Assembly: GCA_029582155.1 (NCBI GenBank)
Contig: CM055900.1
Location: 496,001 to 560,000 of the forward strand
Source of the DNA: Panopea generosa
Lineage: Eukaryota > Mollusca > Bivalvia > Adapedonta > Hiatellidae
Direction: 5' to 3'
DNA: 64,000 nt
The notes under the pieces are model-generated. The model was not told the DNA's origin, ran no database searches, and saw nothing but the letters and a program-made list of their open reading frames with translations. Below are positions 48,655 to 59,757 of this stretch, piece by piece (position 1 is the stretch's first letter; each line of letters opens with the position of its first letter). The position numbers and the translations under genes are program-made.

Positions 48655-49260
48655 TTTTAGTTCACCTGAGCCCACAGTTGAGGTTAGCATAATAGTGACC
48701 ACCCTGTCATCACCTGTCCATTATTAACTTTTGCTTCAAACAACTTCTTCTCTAAAACTGCTTTACAAATTTTCTCCAAATTTTGTATGAAGCATATATT
48801 TACATAAAGCTCTCTCAAATTTGTTCAAATCATGACCATGGGGTCAAGTTTGGGTCTGCCTAGTGGGCTTATCAGTTGTTGTACCTAAGGGCTGGAACTT
48901 TGATATTTTGTATGTAGTATCATTTCATCAGTTTCTCTCAGGTTTGTTCAAGCCATGATAACATGTGTCAAAATTGACTCCGCCCCAGGGACTTAACATA
49001 GGAAGTTTTCATTTAGATATTTTAAAATTTCAAAAGTCTTCTTGTCAAGAACCATTAATTACCAACCAAGCTTTTTTTTATTTAGTATAAATGATTCTAT
49101 GAGTAGGGGTTTCAAGTTTGTTCAAATAAAGGGGCTAGGGTCCATTGAGACCCAGTAAGGGAACTTTGATTTTTACATAGGAATACTTAAAATGCGAAAA
49201 CAGGAAATTATGTTTTCCTGAGTATTATTTCAAACATCATTAAGTCTGAGGCATTGTTAA
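48655..49260 (+). repeat. Mollusc-type interspersed repeat
   Basis: Opens ttttagttcacctgagccc and has subunits with caaatttgttcaaatcatga / caggtttgttcaagccatga / tttcaagtttgttcaaataa. Same style as the repeat at 17951. Confidence 0.55.
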
Positions 49261-49280
49261 ATTATGTTGTAGTAGAACTA

Positions 49281-49430
49281 CCCGGCCTGATTAGCTCAGT
49301 CAGTTGTGCATTTTACTATCAATACAGGGGTCGTGAGCTTGAATCCCCACCCTATCAGGTTCTCCGTAATGATGATATACAACATTGCATCTCATTATCA
49401 TTTGTCTCACCACTAATGAATCACTAAAAG
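49281..49430 (+). mobile_element. SINE family C, 3' truncated
   Basis: Head CCCGGCCTGATTAGCTCAG, CTATCAATACAGGGGTCG, B box GAGCTTGAATCCCC, GATGATATACAACATTGC, TCATTATCATTTGTCTCACC. The downstream body is lost. Confidence 0.78.
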
Positions 49431-50281
49431 TAAAGAGTAAAAATTTCATTACCGGTATGTTGTTTCAGTGTTCACAAAGAAATGTTTAATTATCTAGTTA
49501 ATACTTACATATTCTAATTAGTCAATTAACTAAAAAAAACACACTTTTGAAATCAACTTTTGAATGGAAGCAGAAATTAGCAGACTTAAACTTGGACACA
49601 TGCAATTGTCTTAAAATTATGGTTATATGGCACCTTTAATAGAAAATTGAAGGCTCGCTAACGCTCGAGCTCATCTTTGGGTATATACTAGTAATAATAC
49701 TACAGTGGTTATGGATAATCGAAACAAAAGTATGATTACATTCATTCCAAATCAATACAGTTATTAAATGTTTGGTACTTGGTAAATGGTAGATTTGACA
49801 AATTATTGTTAGAAGTATTGGAATTTTAATATTATAATTTGTACAAAAGTTCAATGTGTCATCTGCCACACGTTCACCATATTGATCAGTTTAAAGTACT
49901 TGTAAGTTTTCAGTGAACAAATATTTGGTAAATTATAGAATATTGTTTGCCATGTGTTTGTTTAAATGGCGTTTCCACTAATGAGACTTTCAAGACATCC
50001 ATACGCAATAAATGGGTTAGATGTTTGCAGGATATAATGACAACTGTAAAATAAATATTGATAGAGCAATTTAAGACCTCCGACTAGTTAAGAGTTTGAA
50101 TTAAATAGATTTTTTTTATCAACAATTCGAGTATGATGTCATTTGTGTATATCTTAGAGACAAACAGACAGACAGATAAAGAGACAGACAAACACACAGA
50201 TAGACAAACAGACAGACTAACAACAGACAGACACCTTAACAGAGACAGTTTTCAATCTCATCGACTTTCAATTATTTTCCT
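49431..50281. other. AT-rich sequence with a (GACA)n run
   Basis: Imperfect GACAGACAGATAAAGAGACA-type repeats at 50159-50245. Otherwise nothing recognised. Confidence 0.5.
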
Positions 50282-50475
50282 TTGTGTGATAGCGGTAGAG
50301 CATCAGATCCTGGATTTGAGGGTCGTGGGTTTGATCTTCTGCCACGGCTATGTGTGGTGTCCTTTATCAAGACACTTTATCTGCTTATGCTTAGTTCTGG
50401 TTCTACAGATTTCGAGATTGATTCATTTAAGTTGTATCAACTTGTTTCACAATTGAAGTAAAATAAATAAGTTTA
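50282..50475 (+). mobile_element. SINE family D
   Basis: tRNA-like head GTGTGATAGCGGTAGAGCA with B box GTCGTGGGTTTGATCTTC. Then ATGTGTGGTGTCCTTTATC, AAGACACTTTATCTGC, CAACTTGTTTCACAATTG and tail AAATAAATAAG. Relatives at 17056 and 42735. Confidence 0.78.
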
Positions 50476-50549
50476 AATTAATGTGTCTCTAAGCAATACC
50501 AGAAAGATAATATTTAGGATACTGGAATGAGAATAGTCTGATTTTACCA

Positions 50550-51190
50550 ATATGAGATTAAAAGAATCTTTATGGGTTTTGACAGAAAATTTTACCAAAA
50601 CTGAAAAAAAACATGAATAATTCTTTTTCTTGCATACACAAACACATAGAATGATTATTTTTATTTAATTCATCATTATCCTTTTTTCCTACAATCACTT
50701 TTATATATTATGTTTTATACCTCACTTCATAGATAGTTCCAACATCACAGCTCAAGAATTTTATCTTGGTCTACGGGTGAGACTATAAGAATCTTACATG
50801 GGTTTGAGGTTTTGATAGAAAATTTCGAGTTCCTGCGAAAACAGTTATCGGTATCCCGAGGGACGGAATTTTCTATCTGAACTGAAAAAGACATGAATGA
50901 TTTTTTTTTCTTGCATACCAAACATATTGAATAATTATTTTTACTTAATTATATGATTTACGTCATATATTTTATACGTTGCGTCATTAAGATGGTTCTA
51001 ACATCACAGCGTGAGAATTTAATCGCAGCCGTAGGGTGAGATAGAAATATCTTACCCTGGTAAAAATGCAGATATCCTTATCTGGTGTGCAAGAATATAA
51101 GAATCCATCATGAGTATCAGATACCATAAGGGATAGAAAAATCTCACACAATTGGTCAAAATTACATGCATTAACAAGGCTCTTTTTTTC
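50550..51190. repeat. Fold-back interspersed repeat (copy 2)
   Basis: Shares with 19285-19740 the motifs ATAAGAATCTTACATGGGTT, GATAGAAAATTTCGAG, GCGAAAACAGTTATC, GGACGGAATTTTCTATC, ATGAATGATTTTTTTTCTTG and AAAATGCAGATATCCTTATC. The core at 50814-50877 is a palindrome of gatagaaaatt / aattttctatc. A partial extra copy lies at 50555-50690. Confidence 0.6.
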
Positions 51191-51233
51191 TCACCCATTC
51201 ATCACAGCCAGATGATAGACGCTTAATTTTTTT

Positions 51234-51236
<3 letters not shown>

Positions 51237-51264
<28 letters not shown>
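51237..51264. repeat. (TA)n microsatellite
   Basis: Fourteen TA units or so. Confidence 0.95.
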
Positions 51265-53534
51265 ACAGATGCTCATTTTTACAAAACTAGACTACTTTTT
51301 TTATATGGGTCTTTAACTCCTAAAAGTATGTACCAAATATTACATGTTAACCTTCCTGCCTGTATATTGTTATAATAATAAAATATAATGTTTACCATGA
51401 CTCTATTCTTGTAGGTTAAAGCAAGACATTATAAACATATACATTGACATTATATTGTTCTGAGATAATGTCTATCATCTACAACAAAATCAAGCTGTAA
51501 AACATTTTCTTAGGCATGGAAATAAAAAAAAACATAATTATGAGTTGTGAAGGAAATGGATGATACAATTGGATCAAGTGCCAGATTTTCGTCAGGTCAT
51601 GTGAGAAAGGTGTTGTGTGTTTTTGTAAGATAAAGATTGACTTCTTGAAGAAAACTTTTATCTTCTATGAGCAGGAATAGGAGAAAAAAATATCTGACAC
51701 CAGTAAAGTAACTCATAATCATACACCACATGTGAGAAATTTCTCTCTCAGAAGAATTGAGATAAAATCTAAACACTCATAAAATGGACATGCTGGTATA
51801 AAGCTATTCCCAGAAGATTGTAAATCATATCATATATATATATATGATAACATACATATTTAGAAAAATATAACTTTAGCTGACTGCAATGGAAGAAAAA
51901 AAAAAAATCATGATTATTAGTTTGAGTTAGGCCAACAGCCTGACAGACTTTTGCAATGGTGCATGTCCTTTATCCATTATTTGTAGTCTGTCATCATCCA
52001 TTAGCAGCACTTTTTCTGAGATCATTTTCAGGCCAGTTATACATTATACTGAACTTCACATGGATGTAGTTCATGTGTTCCAGGGACTTGACACAATACC
52101 GGTATTCAATATAAAATTTAAGATGGCAACCATTACTAAAATCTTCTTCTCATTAACTGCCAAACATATTTTGAAAATATTTAATTAGAAAAGATCACCA
52201 AATATAGTTCTGTCAGAACTGTACAAATGGTGTTCCTGGGGCTAAAAATGACCCCACTGTTTCGGTTCATTTAGGGATGCATGTGATTATAATAGAGATA
52301 AATCAGCTTATTAATTTTAAGAACTGATTTTCGTAGGATCATTGTTCAACGAAGCATATTTAGATTTGTAAAAATGAATGGGTTCCATTGTCTTAAGGGT
52401 CAAAAATGTCCCAAAAAGTGTAAAAATTGTGAACTTTTAAAAATCTTTTTCTAATGAACAGCGGTCAGTCAAATTGATCACATCTTGTGTAAATCATCAT
52501 CGGAGTGTAGCTAAAGAACTGAACATTTCCAACTTAAAGCATTGTAATAATTCCTTTGCAGAGTAATTAAGTTTTTGTCTTGCAAGAATGGTGTAAGGGC
52601 TTTTTATGTATAACTGAACCTGTTTGATAATATTCTTATTGTTGTTGAGTTAATCGGATATGGGTTTAATATTATTCATTCAATTTTAGTGAGCACAGTC
52701 CAAGCACCCTTCCCCAACGTAAATATAATCTGCTCAGATCCATCTTACCCTCCTTTGTGAAGATAAATTGGAATGTTTAATAATTTAGTTTAAAACAAAT
52801 TATTAATTTGTATAGAAATAACCCATTGACTGACATTTAATTCTTTGGCTGCTACAGTTATTTCCCTTAACCATAAAACAAAATTCAAATAAAGGGAAAA
52901 AACAGTGTCATACACAAAGTCAAGAGTACACTCGGAGTTACCTTTCCTGTTTTATGGCTCAGTGCAGCAATAATCATTTGTGACGTAATATCATCTGTGC
53001 GTTGTACTGTATAATTACATTTTTATGCCAGGTCTAAATTGTCCTGGCTACCTAAAGACTGGAAGAAAAATGTAGTATTACCAGAATTTATTGTATACTT
53101 AGTGAATACATAATCATCCCCACTGTTTGATTGTATTTAATTCAAGTTTTAATGTCAGAAATACATTTTCACCTAGCAGATTTATTTGCAATATTGTAAC
53201 ATAACTAAAATAGTAGGATATGATTTTACTACTAATTTTAGACTTTTTATTTATGAATTAAAACCATACAAATATATACATACATGTATATGTGATGAGG
53301 CACGCAGTAAGTGACCTCAGACATACACATAAGAAAACCTCCTTCCCCATGATTATGTGATTAGTATCTCGTACATGTATGTACATAAAATTTTGTAGAT
53401 AAAGGAGAAACTTATGGGTTTTCATACATATATGTAGGTAATAAGTTATGAATCATACAAGTGTACATGGGTTACGGAGTTAAACTTCATATACATATAT
53501 TATATGGACAAAAAGACACTATAATGACTTATAA
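51265..53534. other. AT-rich sequence, partly mollusc-type repeat
   Basis: About 51925-52330 has the rhythm of the interspersed repeats (gacagacttttgcaatggtg, tccagggacttgacacaata, tcttctcattaactgcc) but no clear copy for comparison. The rest shows nothing. Confidence 0.4.
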
Positions 53535-54283
53535 ATGATAAATACCTCATACATATAACAGTTAAATGATTTATACTTCATGCATATGTCAGTTAAATGA
53601 TTTATACTTCATGCATATGTCAGTTAAAGGATTGATATCTCATTCATATGTCTGTTAAATTATTCATGCCTCATACATATGTTGGTCAAATTATTTATAT
53701 CTCATACAAATGTTGGTTAAATGATTCATGCCTCATACACATGTTGGTTAAATGACTTATACCTTATACAAACAAATGTTGGTTAAATGATTTATACCTC
53801 ATGCATATGTCAGTTAAATTATTCATGCCTCATACATATGTTGGTCAAATTATTTATATCTCATACAAATGTCGGTTAAATGATTCATGCCTCATACACA
53901 GGTTGGTTAAATGACTTATACCTCATACAAACATATGTTGGTTTAATGATTTATACCTCATACATATGTTGGTTAAATGATTTATACCTCATACATATGG
54001 TGGTTAAATGATTTATACCTCATACAAACATATGTTGGTTAAATGATTTATATCTCATATATATTTCAGTTAAATGGTTTATACATCATACATCCTTTGA
54101 TTAAATGATTTATACCTTATACATATGTCAATTAAAGGATAAATACCTCATACATATGTGGTTTAATGATTTATACCTCATACATATGTCAGTTAAATGA
54201 TTTATACCTCATACATATGTTGGTTAAATGATTTATACTCATACATATGTCAATTAAATGATTTATACCTCATACCTATGTTC
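53535..54283 (+). repeat. Minisatellite, ~31-bp unit, left block
   Basis: About 24 copies of TCATACATATGTTGGTTAAA + TGATTTATACC with many small variants. Confidence 0.93.
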
Positions 54284-54864
54284 TACTATGGCAATACTTA
54301 GAACAAACACATGGTTTTACAAATAGTACTTTTCATTCTAGATAGTAAGGTGCCAAGCGACAGACCAGAGTGCCCACTCCTAAGAGTTGTTGTTGTATGG
54401 TGTTTAGCGTCGCTTTCAACAATTTTTCAGTCATATCGTGACGGTGTCTACTTGAGACAGTATTCTAAGCGCTGTCACACTGGAGTATCATGCCGCAGAC
54501 ACATGGTATGATACCCCACCCAGTCACATTATACTGACACTGGGCCGACCAGGCCTATAACTCTCCTCTAAATGCTGAACGTCAAGCGAGGAAGCTACTC
54601 CTAAGAGACGCCCTCTCCGGGTCTCTGTCCGAATCTGCCCAGTCTGGCTAAAGTGTCCAGTTAATAAAGCCCCCGCATCACGAACAATAATAAACAATCA
54701 TAATTCATCGTGACTTTAATGGAACTGCTAGCTTGTAAACAAATCAATCAGGCTTGCAGGTTGGGGGTCATGGCTAAAGTGATGATGCACAGCCTGACTC
54801 ACATGGAACAGTTTGATCTGGACCAAATTCAATATACATTAGTAACATAATGACCGATATTAAC
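54284..54864 (+). other. Complex island inside the 31-bp array, with an open frame split by a SINE
   Basis: Richer in GC and free of the satellite unit. After pyrimidine-rich tacttttcattctag a frame reads KVPSDRPECPLLR up to the SINE at 54387. Skipping the SINE and one target duplicate, the frame continues ALSGSLSESAQSG to TAA at 54649-54651. AATAAA follows at 54663. That resembles a 3'-terminal coding exon, or it may be chance in an otherwise conserved-looking non-coding element (caatcataattcatcgtgac, ctgcaagcc-like tracts downstream). If the acceptor is ...atag|t at 54344, the entry phase fits the upstream phase-2 donors. Not recognised as any known protein end. Confidence 0.3.
54387..54596 (-). 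mobile_element. SINE family B, 5' truncated, with 11-bp target duplication
   Basis: Minus-strand insertion from AACAACAAC tail to CTTCCTCGCTTGACG; the tRNA head is missing. It is flanked by a perfect ACTCCTAAGAG at 54376-54386 and 54597-54607. The insertion disrupts the open frame described for 54284-54864. Confidence 0.93.
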
Positions 54865-55312
54865 ACACATATGTGGTTAAATGATTTATATCTCATACAT
54901 TTTTCAGTTAAATGATTAATACATCATACATATGTCAGTTAAATTATTGATACCTCATACATATATCAGTTAAATGATATCTGCCTCATACATATTTTGA
55001 TTAAATGATTTCTATCTCATATATATGTTGATTAAATGATTTCTATCTCATATATATGTTGATTAAATGATGTATATCTCATATATATGTCAGTTAAATG
55101 ATTAATACATCATACATATGTTGATTAAATGATTTCTGCCTCATATATATGTCAATTAAATGATTTTTGCCTCATACATATGTTGGTTAAATGAGTTTTG
55201 CCTCATACATATGTTGGTTAAATGAGTTTTGTCTCATACATATGTTGGTTAAATGATTTCTGCCCCATACATATGTTGGTATAATGATTTCTGTCTCATT
55301 TATATGTTGATA
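54865..55312 (+). repeat. Minisatellite, ~31-bp unit, right block
   Basis: About 14 copies, with a higher share of TGATTTCTGCCTCATA and GATTAAATGATTTCTATC variants than the left block. Confidence 0.92.
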
Positions 55313-57070
55313 TTTCACTGGAACCAACAAGTGTTCACTTTGGAATCAACAACTGTTCACTTGATGATATTTGATTTAATTGAACCAACAAGTGCTTGTT
55401 GTTGGAAGTAGTTTATGGGACTTATAGATAAAAATAAAAGTAATTTAAGAGCAGGTAGCTATGTTTCCGTTTACCCATAAGAGAAGTAGAATAGGAAGCA
55501 ATTACCAAACTCATTAATCTGTTTCAAGATTGAAATTTACAACAGAGATAATATTATTTGGACAACAAACTTGCATGTTTAGATAACAGTCTAACAGCCT
55601 AAACTAAAGAATCTTTTATAGATTTACTAACATTCAATGTTTTTGTATTTAAACATTCTCCTTTGAAAATGTTAAGGACATTTTATTGGGAAGATTTAAA
55701 TAATAGAGAATTTAAGTAGATATATCAACAATGACAAAGTTCAACGAGGATGTGTATAATGAATGATAATAGAGAGATTATTTATATTTCATATATATGG
55801 CAAAAGTGGGATTCTTTCCATTATCTCCTAGGACCGTAAGTGAATAATTTAACCGATTATTTATAAAAGGACTTCTCTAAATATTTAAGACGTTTCTTGA
55901 CTCTGAAGATTTAGTTGATGATTTCTGTCAAATTTAGTTGTGGACTGTTTTTTGATAAATTTGTGTTGGGAATGTTTCTGGGGTTTTTTTCCAACTAATT
56001 TATAACATGCAATTAACACAATCAATTATGATTGATGTTTGGATTATCATTGGACATTTGGGTTAATTTTTATAACGTTGGATTGGTATATTTTTTTTAA
56101 CTTCTACTTATGAACAGATTTCAGTTTAAAAGATATTTAAAAGTACAAGGTTTTTTAAAAAGTTTCATAAAGGTGAAAAAAAATCTGAAGATAAAATTGT
56201 ACCAATAGCTCTTAATTTGTTATATTTTTAAATATCTAAATTATTTTTTTTATTAACCTGTACTTATTTTTGTAAATAAATTCTATAAGACTAATATTGC
56301 TATGTCTAGTTTATTTTAGCATGTAAATACAGTCATACTTCACAATCATTTTCCATAAATCAAGCATAAACTTTCAAAATAGAATTACCATGATAAAGTA
56401 AATCACATCTTAAAATATCACATTTGAAGACAACTGTGACAAACATTTAATAAAATTGTGAAATCAGGATTGGATTATATAAAGTTCAAGCTACGTAAAA
56501 ATGCATAAAATGAACGAATAAAATAATTCCATTGAATTATGAAAATACATGACCTTTAATGCTTCCTTTATTACACTGAAATTGTAACGTTCAATTGTGA
56601 AAGGTAAATGGAGCTGCACATATAAAAGTGATACCTTTATTAAGATGGAGAATGGATGGATTTTATTTCCTAATTGACTGGAACATTGACTCCATCAGGA
56701 ACACCTGAGGCAACCTAATACTCCAACATTGGTCGGAATTCCGATGTTTTACTAATACTCTTATTGATTCTAATACACGGACAACAATGTATAAATGAGA
56801 TGGTGAAATTTGAGAAAAGAATTACTGCTATGATTAAGCTCAGATAGGAAAGTTTGAAATCAGAATCTGATTCATCTAGCAAAGTGTAACAAAGCCTTTA
56901 TACACTAGCTGTTATTTTAAGATTGAAATCCGTGAACAGGACTTTAAGATTATTGTATTCTATAGAGTAAAAAGTTCCATATTAACAGAGACCTTGTTTT
57001 TTTGAGGTAACAAAACCAGTATGCAGTATATATATATATACTATTAAAAAGTCGGATATTATTTTCAACA
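55313..57070. other. AT-rich single-copy sequence upstream of exon 4
   Basis: No repeat family recognised. A TA-rich stretch (tatatatatatata at 57029-57042) lies 30-40 bp upstream of ATG 57071. It could serve as a TATA-like element only if the 5'UTR is extremely short, so this is not a firm promoter call. Confidence 0.4.
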
Positions 57071-57159
57071 ATGGAAGGTGACAATACTTCAGCAAGTTCA
57101 TCAAAGACTGCTAAACAGCCGCTGAAGCATAGAATATTGTCGTTTTATACCCTAGCAAA
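57071..57159 (+). CDS. Alternative first coding exon 4 (unknown gene)
   Basis: ATG 57071 in a good context (aacaATGG: A at -3, G at +4) opens 29 codons plus 2 nt, ended by GTAAGT at 57160. The peptide is MEGDNTSASSSKTAKQPLKH then RILSFYTLA: a Ser-rich start and a basic-hydrophobic stretch. The pattern LKHRIL is loosely like the basic-hydrophobic N-terminal stretch of some Kv-channel-interacting proteins (LKQRFL), but six residues prove nothing. Phase 2 matches the three upstream exons. The candidate microexon at 58671 lies 1.5 kb downstream and would extend it as K-SSKSKP. Confidence 0.6.
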
Positions 57160-58670
57160 GTAAGTCACAGTTCACTGAATTCACCATTTCTTATAAAAAA
57201 TATAAAGTATTAGATGCAATAAAATAATTGATGACATTTTTTAGTCTTTAAGTCTGGATCCTATATTTTGCACAAAGTGTAGATGCTTTTTTTTTTTTTG
57301 TTTTTTTGCTTAAAGTCCTTTGGATCAGGCTTGTTTTTGTTCATTTTTAAGTAATATTTTGCTTAAAATATACTCATATGTCATATCTTTATCTCAAAAC
57401 CCGAATCCTGCATTTAATTGCTTAAAATTTTTCAAAACACTTTACAGAAAATTTTTCTGAATTCTTAAACATTGCTGAAATTGTGGTTCTAAAATTCACA
57501 AAATGTTGGATTTTTAGTCTCTTCTGCTCATAGGTTTACGGATCCTTAGGTATCTATATTTTGCTTAAAGTCTTCCCTTATTTACTAAAAATTTTGAAAA
57601 ATTTATTCAAGATTTTTAAAACCAAGAGAGCCAGATTGTCCTTATTTGAAAGCATTGTAACTGTTTATAGCTTTTGCTCCTATGCACCAGTCAATTAATT
57701 TTCTTCTGACCTCCCCAGGGATATAGTGAGGACTTCATCATTTCTCTCTGCAAAGCCTAGGTAAAGTCCCTGCCCTGCAGGAGGAATGCTGGTAAAAGTT
57801 CTGCTAAAAATCTTTTGATCCTGGGATCCTCTTATAGTTATATATATAACTATTTACTGTGTAAGTTTGGTCAAAATCCAATGAACAATGAAAGTATTAT
57901 CACCTACATAATAACAATTCAAGGCAGTTTTCTCAGACCATAGTTGTATGATCAGGCCAATCCAAGAAAAGATTAACACCCCTTTAATCCCAGCTATTTT
58001 GGACAAAAAGTAAAACTCTAGTACATGTACTTCCATAGCACTGCAGGGACATTGATGCATTTTGTTTAGTCCCACTGTCATTCATTATGTTTCAATCTGA
58101 ACCAGGATAACAACTGACTTTGTGATGCATTTTCTTCAAATGTATTATATATAATTATATATATCAAGGTGTCCCATTTGGGCCAATCTTGCATATTTAT
58201 TAAATAAAGAAAAGCCAAAACAACGAAACAATGGTGAAAAACGAAACTATGATAGTAAAAAATTGAAACCACAATTAATTTGTTGTTTCAATATGTATCT
58301 GATATATATTTTTGTACAAATAAAACCATTAAACATGCAATTATATACTATCATAGATTATGTAAATTACAGCAAAAATTCACAAACTTATCAAACAACC
58401 CTCGTATTATAAATAACACAGTTGAACATTTTAAAAGTTCATCCTTTTTATTTCATTTACTTTGTTGCATTACAGGTAATAGAACTTGTCAATTTGAAAG
58501 TATTTATCATTCAGAAAGTATTCATCTTTGAATTCAATTATTTCTTTGCATGGTATCAATCAATTAAAAAAGTGTCTAATATCAATACAAGTAGAAAAGT
58601 AGTGGATTTAGACAAAATGTAATATGGAGATCATTTATTTTAATTTTGTACATTTTTCAACTACATTCAG
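57160..58670 (+). other. Intron sequence after exon 4
   Basis: AT-rich, with a loosely repeated 'gcttaaagtcctttggatc' theme at 57240-57660. Short ORFs here are unsupported. Confidence 0.4.
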
Positions 58671-58691
58671 GTCGTCCAAATCCAAGCCCAG
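58671..58691 (+). CDS. Candidate 21-nt microexon (unknown gene)
   Basis: GTCGTCCAAATCCAAGCCCA plus one G, bounded by an acceptor (catttttcaactacattcag, AG at 58669-58670) and a donor GTGAGA at 58692. Entered in phase 2 its first G completes the split codon of any of the four first exons (L, L, W, K). It then reads SSKSKP and leaves AG, again phase 2. Its 21 nt keep the frame whether included or skipped. It is GC-richer than its surroundings. Microexons are easily mimicked by chance, so RNA evidence is needed. Confidence 0.4.
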
Positions 58692-59436
58692 GTGAGAATT
58701 AAGATCGAAATATTAAACTTAAAGATTGTGGTATTAAATAGGTCATTTGTCCATTTGAATCTCTATCACTAACTGGATATTGGTATAGAATTTGTGTATT
58801 TGTGGCATCAGGCAACTAAATTCACACCCTTATCATAAACTCATCCTGGGTTATGGAGGCATTTTTCCATATTTATTTTACTTTGATTGTGAATTGTAAT
58901 TATGCTAAGCATATGTGTCTGACCATGCAAGGACACCTGGCACATAGCCATACAGGAGGATCTAACCCACAACCCTCCGATTCTGGGTTTGATGCTCTGG
59001 TACTGAACTATGTGCTTGATGCTGTCCATATTTACCCCGACGGAGCCTATTATCCAATAATGGCTGCCATTGGTAAATATACGCATACACTATAATATAA
59101 CTATCTGGAATATTGCTTTTTATATTTGGATCACCTTTTTTATGTTCGGATCACTTCATATATGTGAGTAGTATAGCACCCTGTCACTAGCATCTCTATT
59201 TTACAGTTCACAACAGCAATCTCTAATCCAATATGGCTACCAGTACTAAAAATAGACCAAAACAACTTTAACATATATTGTTATGAAAATGTGATAATTG
59301 TATAAACACTAAACAACTCCACCCCTTCAACACTCATCCTCTTGGTATATTAGAGACCTTTTGTCAAAATATCCTCGCCCACCTCTCCAGTGACTATAAT
59401 CTACCTTGAAATAAGCCAATTAACATACAATATGAC
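58692..59436. other. Non-coding sequence with a tRNA-like fragment
   Basis: At about 58925-59020, minus strand, a degenerate tRNA-like head (AGTTCAGTACCAGAGCATC, B box GTGGGTTAGATCC). Apparent ORFs on both strands overlap it and are not genes. Confidence 0.45.
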
Positions 59437-59448
59437 TGCAGTTACTAA

Positions 59449-59745
59449 GCTGTATGGTGTTTAGCATCATTTGCAACAATTTTTCAGTCATATCGCGACG
59501 GTGTCTACTTGAGACAGTATTCTGAGCGCTGTCACACTGGAGTATCATGCCAGACACATGGTATGATACCCCACCTAGTCACATTATACCGACACCGGGC
59601 TGACCAGACCTAGAACTGTCCTCTAAATGCTGAGCGCCAAGCGAGGAAGCTTCTTGTACCATTTTTTTAGTATGACCCAGCCGGGGATCGAACCCACGAC
59701 CTTCCGCATGCAAGGCGGATGCTCTACCACTATACCACGCTGCGG
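59449..59745 (-). mobile_element. SINE family B, full length, with 12-bp target duplication
   Basis: The best-defined copy: 297 bp, flanked by perfect TGCAGTTACTAA at 59437-59448 and 59746-59757. On the minus strand it has CCGCAGCGTGGTATAGTGG, A box with GGTAGAGCATCC, anticodon-loop-like CTTGCAT (TGC, Ala-type), B box GGGTTCGATCCCC, then the family B body and a short tail (AACACCATACAGC). Both internal promoter boxes look intact. Confidence 0.95.
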
Positions 59746-59757
59746 TGCAGTTACTAA

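Noticed and set aside
55797-55835. Short ORF MAKVGFFPLSPRT ending at GTAAGT, as a fifth alternative exon
   Set aside because: It ends in phase 0, unlike the four others, and the ATG lies in a TA run with T at -3.
58841-59095. Overlapping ORFs on both strands with Cys/His residues
   Set aside because: They cover a degenerate tRNA-like SINE fragment and no known domain can be read.
59690-59745. tRNA-like sequences with good B boxes, as possible functional tRNA genes
   Set aside because: All are continuous with SINE bodies or too degenerate to fold as a complete tRNA.
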